A stretch of DNA of 64,000 nt from Conoideocrella luteorostrata (taxonomy: Eukaryota; Ascomycota; Sordariomycetes; Hypocreales; Clavicipitaceae). The notes beneath the pieces are model-generated. The model saw nothing but the letters and a program-made list of their open reading frames with translations, had not been told where the DNA came from and searched no databases. Of this stretch, positions 57,531 to 64,000 are shown in pieces. Where the stretch lies: the NCBI GenBank assembly GCA_032433595.1, contig JASWJB010000081.1, positions 62,001 to 126,000 on the forward strand, read 5' to 3'. A program made the position numbers and the translations under genes. How positions within the stretch are numbered: the first letter of the stretch is position 1; every line of letters starts with the position of its first letter.

Positions 57531-59795
57531 CTAGTATTTCAGACCGTATCTTCTTGTCTGCCTAACAATGGCTCAGTTACTTGACAGAAACACGGACGTT
57601 AACAGGTTCACAGCCACTGTGGTGGAGCTGGTACCGGTTCGCCCAGCTGGTAAGCAAGCAATGGCAACATTATGGTTGTAAGTCGGCCAAGTGTGTATAA
57701 CCAGAGATGATCCGGTCGTTGAGGCAGACTGTACTGTTGTTTGTCAAGCATTTCTTCGCTACTTCGAGCTCAAGGGGAAGAGCACAACACCACTGTGTAG
57801 TCATCTGGTCAGAATCTTGCCATGTCGAACTATTTCCAGTCTTTGTTAAATCATTTCATTGCCTCACTTCACAACAAAAGGTGGCAGAGGTGCTTGGTGA
57901 GGGTGCGTTTCGTATTCGGAGACCCAGCTTTCCTCCGAGCACCGATCCGGGGCGGCCAGCGCTGATCGAATCGTGCCTTGTGGGGTCAATTGTATGGGAA
58001 AGCCCCGTTCGCGCAGTTAACTTATGGTCCTGTAGGCTATTTATGTTTAAGTGAATGGATTTGGTAGGATACAGGCTAAGGAGGCAAGACCTGCGAAGTC
58101 TTTGGCAGTATGCGGGAGTAGCGAATACTAAGAAAATTAGACCACCTAATAGTGACCGCTTCCGTTCTGGTCGCACCAAAGCATTCATGTGTACTAGCCC
58201 TACCGTGGTCCAATGATCTACTAAGGGAAGGACGCCACAGCGCGTCGAATTAGGTATTTGTATGCACTGCGCTCCAGATCCCCGTAGATCCCTCAATGTC
58301 TAGTCGCGTGTTCGACGAAGTCAGACACACGTCTAATCTGTGTGCACAGTCCGTGAAAGGACAGGAAAAAGGCAGCATGGCCTGATGTTAAGCCCAGGCC
58401 TGAGGCGTAAGCGCTAGATTGTGTTACGTGCGAGTCTGTTTATAGCCCTGATAGGATGGCATCCTGGGATCATCAATTCTACATGAAGCGCTACCACGGC
58501 CACGACCAGAGCTCGACTGCTCGTTCTCTGATGTTCTTTAGTGCTACCTTACACTGAAGTGACTTGATTGTTGAACAGCCGCAAGTCTTTTGGGCAGGTG
58601 AAAGACCGAGGTCTCGGTCTGCGACCAGCTACACACGCACGACATAGGAGACATCTCAACTAAATTTAGTGCTGGTCCGCTGAGCTGTCGAGAGCGACGC
58701 CACTATAATGTAGCATCACAAAACGCGACGATGATTGGCAATGGCGTGCCCTACGAGTGCATTGCGCCACACAAGAGCACCACTGCCAAACAACTCTTCA
58801 GACATTAAATGAAAATCAGAGCGTCGAGACAGGGACGATTCTCATAGGCAAGGCTGTTGCGCCGTATGGAATAATACAAAATACAGCTTATAGAAAAGTC
58901 ACTTTAGAGTTTAAGTTTATACTATTAAAACAAGGTATATTTTTAATGTGCAGCACTAATGGTGTTTGTGTGTCAAGATTTGGCAAGTTAGCCGTTCGCC
59001 GCTCATTTGAAGAGTGACGTCTGAAGAAAGCACGACACCTACGTAAGCCTACCTACCGACCGCATTGCGGGTACCTCGCATTTTATCTTGCGACTTAGGC
59101 AGTGCGCGAGGCTGGGCCATAGGAGAATACGCAGGACGTGATCCTCCAAGTCAGAAAATCGTATTTAATAAGCAGAGATTGTAGCTACCCTAAGCGACGT
59201 AGTCACCCACTGTCGGCGACTGGAGGAGGGAACTATGAGTTTTGTTGCAGCTAAATGAGGCGAGTTAAAGGATTCAGGTCTCCCGTCTTTGCAGGTCTTT
59301 GATAAAATCTCTTACATTTATGATGCACTAAACGCTCTGCTATGCAAGTACGATGACCCATAATTGATTGCAACTCTGCTGTATGAAGTCTGGACAAGAT
59401 CTTGGAGGGGCGCAGGACTACTATTCTGGGGGTGGGCCGCTAAGCGGTGCCGAAATATTGTGCTTCAGTGTTGGAGTAGGGCGTTGTGCTTTGCCTCCCA
59501 TCCAATACTCGTCGCTTTCTGTGCGGCGGAATAAGCAACAAGCCTGACTGCGTATTGTCGCAAGGCAGCAGGCCGGAGGCCTGCAATCATGAACGAGATG
59601 CCTTGTTTTATGTGAGGTGTAAGCCCGCGGCTGAGTCTACCCCGCAGTCGCAGCCCAATGCAAGCCTGGCCAATTACTCTTTACGATGGCGATGAGGATG
59701 GCTGCCTTATCCCGTGAAGCATGGTCTTGTGGCCAACATCTTCTTTTCACCTTTTCAAAGCGTCGCTATCGCTTCACCGAATCTGGGTTCTTACG
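57531..59795. other. Spacer between P450 and NLR genes
   Basis: 2.2 kb without a supported gene. A 146-codon frame on the minus strand (58296-57856) and shorter frames have no recognised features. No copy of the dispersed 9-mer occurs here, unlike the other long spacers. Confidence 0.45.
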
Positions 59796-62700
59796 ATGCG
59801 GCTCCTACAACGCGACGATGCAGGCAACTACAGCCTTACACAGGAACTCTCCGACAACATTCCTCCTTACGCGATCCTTTCCCACACATGGGGGCCAGAC
59901 GAGGTTGCCTTCATGGACCTAGCGAAGAAGCCCAGTGATTGGCAGCGAAAAGCTGGTTACTACAAGATTAAGTTCTGCGCTGACCAAGCGAGACAACATG
60001 GGCTGCAATTTTTCTGGGTTGATACTTGCTGCATCAATAAATCTGACAGCGTCGAGCTTCAGACTGCGATTAATAGTATGTTTCGGTGGTATCGGGACGC
60101 AAAAAAATGCTATGTCTACCTATCCGATGTCTCCAGCCTTACAGACTCCGGTCGAGAGAGTACTACGCCGTGGGATGATGCATTCCGAAAGAGCAGATGG
60201 TTTACTCGTGGGTGGACGTTGCAAGAGCTCATTGCTCCAAAAATAGTCGATTTCTATTCGAAGGAAGGAACTTGGCTAGGCGACAAGCAGTCATTAGAGC
60301 CTACGATACGCGATATTACAGGTATTCCTGCAAGCGCTCTGCGCGGCACACCTTTGTCGGACTTTACTGTTGTAGAACGTGAGACGTGGGCACGCAACCG
60401 TCAGACCAAATACGAGGAAGACCTGACTTATTCACTACTTGGCATGTTTGACGTTCACATGCCGCTGATCTACGGTGAGGGGCGAGAAAAAGCACAGAAG
60501 CGGCTGCGCGAAGAGGTCCAGAAAGTGTTAGGGCCACAAGCAGACAATTTCTCCGTCACCTTCAGCTTATCCGAAGTTCCCCAGGCCCAGTATTTTATTG
60601 CGCGAGAGGGGGAGATCGCAGATATGCGCAGAGTCCTAAGCTCAGATGGAAGTCGTCGCGAGGTTGTTCTCCACGGTCTGGGTGGCATTGGCAAGACCCA
60701 GCTTGCCGTGGCATACACAAAGCGATATCGAGATGAATATACCGCTATTTTTTGGTTTAACGTTAAGGACAAGGCATCTGTTCAACAGAGCTTCGCAAAG
60801 GTTGCTTGGCAGATCTTGCAACAACACTCTGATGCTAGCAGCCTTGGTGCACTAGACCTGCAGCGAAATCACGACAAAGTAGTCGAAGCGGTTAAGGCAT
60901 GGTTAAGCCTGCCGGGCAACACAAGGTGGCTAGTAGTATACGATAACTATGACAACCCAAAATTAGCTAACCACAAAAGTAACACGGGAATCAATATTGA
61001 TTGCCTTCTTCCTACAGCGTACCAAGGCTCAATTATTATCACAACACGGCTATCGCAAGTTAATATAGGACATCCGATCCGAGTAAGAAAGCTTGAATCG
61101 CCGGACGACAACCTTAAGATCCTATCATTGACCTCAGGGCGAGAGGGTTTGTGCAATGGTAAGGATTCCGCTAATATTAGCTAGGCCCTGCTAACAATTA
61201 TTATATTATAGACGTAGGTGCTAGAAAGCTTATGGAAAAGCTAGACGGACTTCCTCTTGCCCTAGCTACAGCTGGAGCGTACTTAAGGCACACTCCAACA
61301 AGCTTAGCTAACTACCTTCGTTACTACGAGGAATCATGGACAAGACTTCACTTAAGCACTCCAAGCCTAGGTTCTTACGAAGATCGCACATTATGCTCCA
61401 CATGGCAAGTCTCATATCAACAAATACAGGGAAAAAATCCCCTTGCAGCTTATTTACTCCAATGGTGGGCCTACTTTAACAACGAAGACATATGGTTCGA
61501 GCTCTTCCAGGTCATCGGTGAAGATAGTCCAGAATGGGCATGTGACCTAGCTGATGAGCTGAACTTTAATGCCGCGATAGGTACGCTGCATGACTACGGA
61601 CTTGTCGAGCCACACACTAGTGTAGACCTGATTGAATCGAGAGGATACAGCATTCACGGCTGCTTGCACTCATGGACTATTCATGTATTAAATCAAGAGC
61701 GGAATAGCTATCTTAGTAAACTCGCGGTAAAATGCATTGCCTCACGCGTTCCGCCGCAGAACAAAGCTCAGTTCTGGCTACTTCAAAGACGACTTCTATC
61801 ACATGCAGTGTTTTGTTGCGCTACAATTCAAAGCAGTGATGAAAATGAGGATCTAAATTGGGCTTTTTACAACCTAGGGATCCTTTACGCAGACCAAGGT
61901 AAGCTGCAAGAAGCAGAGAAGATATACTTACGGGCACTTCAAGGCTACGAGAAGGCGTGGGGACTAGATCACACATCAACACTCAACATAGTCAATAACC
62001 TAGGGATCCTTTACGCAGACCAAGGCAAGCTGCAAGAAGCAGAGAAGATGTACTTACGGGCACTTCAAGGCAAGGAGAAGGCGTGGGGACTAGATCACAC
62101 ATCAACACTCAACATAGTCAATAACCTAGGGATCCTTTACGCAGACCAAGGCAAGCTGCAAGAAGCAGAGAAGATGTACTTACAGGCACTTCAAGGCAAG
62201 GAGAAGGCGTGGGGACTAGATCACATATTAACACTCGACACAGTAAATAACCTAGGGAACCTTTACGTAAAGCAAGGCAAGCTGCAAGAAGCAGAGAAGA
62301 TGTACTTACGGGCACTTCAAGGCTACGAGAAGGCGTGGGGACCAGATCACACATCAACACTCAACATAGTCAATAACCTAGGAGCCCTTTACGCAGACCA
62401 AGGCAAGCTGCAAGAAGCAGAGAAGATATACTTACGGGCACTTCAAGGCTACGAGAAGGCGTGGGGACCAGATCACATATTAACACTCGACACAGTCAAT
62501 AACCTAGGGAACCTTTACGTAAAGCAAGGCAAGCTGCAAGAAGCAGAGAAGTTACTCTTACGAGCACTTCAAGGCTACGAGCAGGCCATAGGACCCCAAG
62601 GCATCTCGCGATACCAACCAGCGATCAACACTAGGTTGAATTTAGGAGCCTTATTATGGGATCAGGGCCATATACTCGAAGCCAGGAGATACTATCAGCG

Positions 62701-62887
62701 TGCTTACATTGACCTCAAAGAGCTTCTTGGATTGTCGCACAAAGACGTTCAATCGGTGCAGAGTGCTTTGCTAAACCTGAGTAGTGCGATTGAGCATGAA
62801 TCTGCGTCTGCTGATGCCAACGGGTTGATGCCGGCGTCATCACAAGGGCGGAAGAATAGACGTCGAGAGGTTCTCAAAAAGTATTAG
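59796..62887 (+). CDS. HET-NB-ARC-TPR protein (fungal NLR-type receptor)
   Basis: Fungal NLR-like proteins are thought to sense non-self cues through C-terminal repeats and trigger a response, often cell death, through an N-terminal effector; HET domains cause vegetative incompatibility in known cases. Two exons (59796-61158, 61212-62887) give 1012 residues. The start MRLLQRDDAGNYSLT is typical for HET proteins. The HET domain shows YAILSHTWG (about residue 25), FFWVDTCCINKS (about 73) and WFTRGWTLQELIAP (about 138). The NB-ARC has a P-loop GLGGIGKTQ (about 294), WLVVYDNYDNP (about 378), GSIIITTRL, and, across the junction, LDGLPLALATAGAYL. TPRs start near residue 674: six units of exactly 42 residues, then a diverged seventh. 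Intact, no stops. The intron (53 bases) has a CTAAC branch. A frame opening 25 codons earlier exists, but I prefer MRLLQ. Confidence 0.93.
61871..62626 (+). repeat. Six tandem 126-bp TPR units in the NLR gene
   Basis: Units start at 61871, 61997, 62123, 62249, 62375 and 62501, each opening AACCTAGG and coding for 42 residues of the form NLG-LY--QGKLQEAEK. Units differ at only a few sites: the segment after NLG is ILYADQ, NLYVKQ or ALYADQ, and the unit end is HTSTLNIVN or HILTLDTVN. The last unit diverges in its second half. Confidence 0.95.
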
Positions 62888-63913
62888 GTTTTCGCTAAAA
62901 AGAGACTACCCGCTGAAATGAGGCAAATCTTGAGTTTAAGCAAAACAGATGCTTGTGCCACAAAATTGCAGATTCCCGATTCTCGATTCTCAGCTGCCAA
63001 TTGCATTGACTTTATTCAGTTCTGTCTCTGTTGGAATATCCCGTTAAGACACGCGGGCATAGATATTCTTCTTCTTCTTCTCTTCTTTTTCTAGACAGAC
63101 CTAATGAATTAAATCCTTTGTTTATTGTTTTGCTTCACTTTCTTGTACCAGTCACCCGAAGCCTTGCGCTTCCTGCAATCTCACTATGGTAAGTTCCGCA
63201 CTTTGCCCGCAAAGTATCCAGTAGCTGGTGGTTCGAACACCTCGGTTTACTGAGCGAGGACTGCCTTTGCCACGCAGAAGCCTACCTGGTACTACTTGCG
63301 CGAATATATATGGCTTACTTTTAAGTTGTAGAGAAGAAGCGCACGGACGCTAATGAGTAGGTAGCAGCATTGATACCGACAGCACAACACCTATTAATAG
63401 TCAACTGTGTGGAAGCAATACTGTAAATACTGTATCAATATTAATACATAGGTACATACATATGCCAAGGTCCCAAGTTATGGCTCTACCAGCGTCTTCT
63501 CGCTTCGACTAGCGTGTACATGTTACGTAGTAGAGCTCTTCATGCAACGTACACCTCGGCCCGTTTGTGGCGGAATTGTGTTTCAAATTTTGTGCTCCTT
63601 TTGCTCGATCTTGGTGAGTCTTTGTGACGAGGTTTAGCTGCTACCTTGCAGCGCCCCACGAATTCCCGCCACTTTCAGCCATTTTTGGACTTCTGTAGCA
63701 CCTTGCTGTAATTACAAGTCCCGCTGCTGGACGACACGAGTAGGCTGTGTGAATATTTCCACTTTTTGCTATGTGCGACAGTTAATTTTTATATTAAAAC
63801 AGAGGAGAGGAGAGGAAGCACGATCTGCACAGAAGAATCCTAAACTTCATGTTTACTCTAACTAAACTACTGGCAGATGTAACGAATGCGAATCAATGAT
63901 AGATGGCGCTGGA
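62888..63913. other. Spacer after the NLR gene
   Basis: AT-rich DNA with C/T runs near 63067-63095. No gene seen and no convincing tRNA. No copies of the dispersed 9-mer. Confidence 0.45.
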
Positions 63914-64000
63914 TCAATTCTTGATGTTCCACTGAATGGCACGAGCCTTCTTGTTTGGCTTACGCAAACTAACCAACGGTGGTAGCTCTGGAGTGGGCCA
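63914..64000 (-). CDS. C-terminal end of a gene cut by the window edge
   Basis: On the minus strand an open frame enters at 64000 and ends at a TGA at 63914-63916. The 28 visible residues read like a real C-terminus: Pro-rich (TPELPPL), then SLRKPNKKARAIQWNIKN. I do not recognise the family. The rest lies outside the window. Confidence 0.5.
   Translation of the reverse strand, partial: WPTPELPPLVSLRKPNKKARAIQWNIKN

Noticed and set aside
57856..58296. 146-codon frame on the minus strand after the P450
   Set aside because: No motifs and no conserved look; overlaps a plus-strand frame of similar length.
55892..62887. Secondary-metabolism cluster around the P450
   Set aside because: No synthase, transporter or other tailoring enzyme lies in the window; the neighbours are a small conserved protein and an NLR.
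62905..62945. TACCCGCTGAA string resembling the start of large-subunit rRNA
   Set aside because: The match stops after about a dozen bases, and no rRNA sequence follows.
63185..63260. tRNA-like GGTTCGAAC string near 63226
   Set aside because: The bases on either side do not form the five-pair T-stem, and no acceptor or anticodon arm can be drawn.

Overview
The window reads as nuclear DNA of a filamentous ascomycete (Pezizomycotina), most likely a Sordariomycete of the order Hypocreales. Evidence: short GT-AG introns of about 50-220 bases with CTAAC/CTGAC-type branch points, a Y-family polymerase iota, a Zn(II)2Cys6 factor, a P450, a HET/NB-ARC/TPR receptor, a Fot1/pogo-like transposon relic, and protein-coding style close to Fusarium/Metarhizium relatives. 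The order is inferred from remembered family sequences, not from a search.

Layout. 1-6.9 kb is gene-poor and holds a relic of a repeated gene family (435-570). 6,970-16,703 is a conserved housekeeping block: a DENN-domain protein (+), a DUF726 alpha/beta-hydrolase (-) and DNA polymerase iota (-). 16.7-20.1 kb is empty. 20,083-25,196 holds a conserved basic nuclear-type protein (+), anthranilate synthase component I (-) with two perfect TGAGTCA sites, and a full-length member of the family whose relic lies at 435-570. 25.4-30.4 kb holds a small conserved protein (-), a doubtful gene (-) and a Zn2Cys6 transcription factor (+) with an apparent frameshift. 30.8-36.1 kb holds ribosomal protein L3 (-) and the corepressor Cyc8/Ssn6 (-). 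36.1-42 kb is gene-poor, ending in a decayed Fot1/pogo transposase. 43.2-46.1 kb holds a TMEM115/DUF1751 membrane protein (-) and a PQ-loop membrane protein (+) with an apparent frameshift. 46.1-50.0 kb is empty. 50.1-55.0 kb holds a LisH/WD40 Sif2/TBL1-like protein (+) and a small conserved protein (+). 55.9-62.9 kb holds a cytochrome P450 (+) and a HET-NB-ARC-TPR NLR-type receptor (+) with six near-identical 126-bp TPR units. The right edge carries the C-terminus of one more gene (-).

The genes are not a cluster. Most are ordinary conserved genes of transcription (Ssn6, Sif2-like, Zn2Cys6), translation (L3), repair (Pol iota), membrane traffic (DENN, TMEM115-like) and tryptophan synthesis. 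The accessory signal is in the spacers: the 9-mer TACTCCGTA (either strand) occurs at least 36 times, almost only between genes, where about 0.5 are expected by chance. It is absent from the P450/NLR end and from the transposon relic. The NLR with its mosaic TPR array is the most interesting single gene. Exon borders were set by hand from splice signals and frame agreement.
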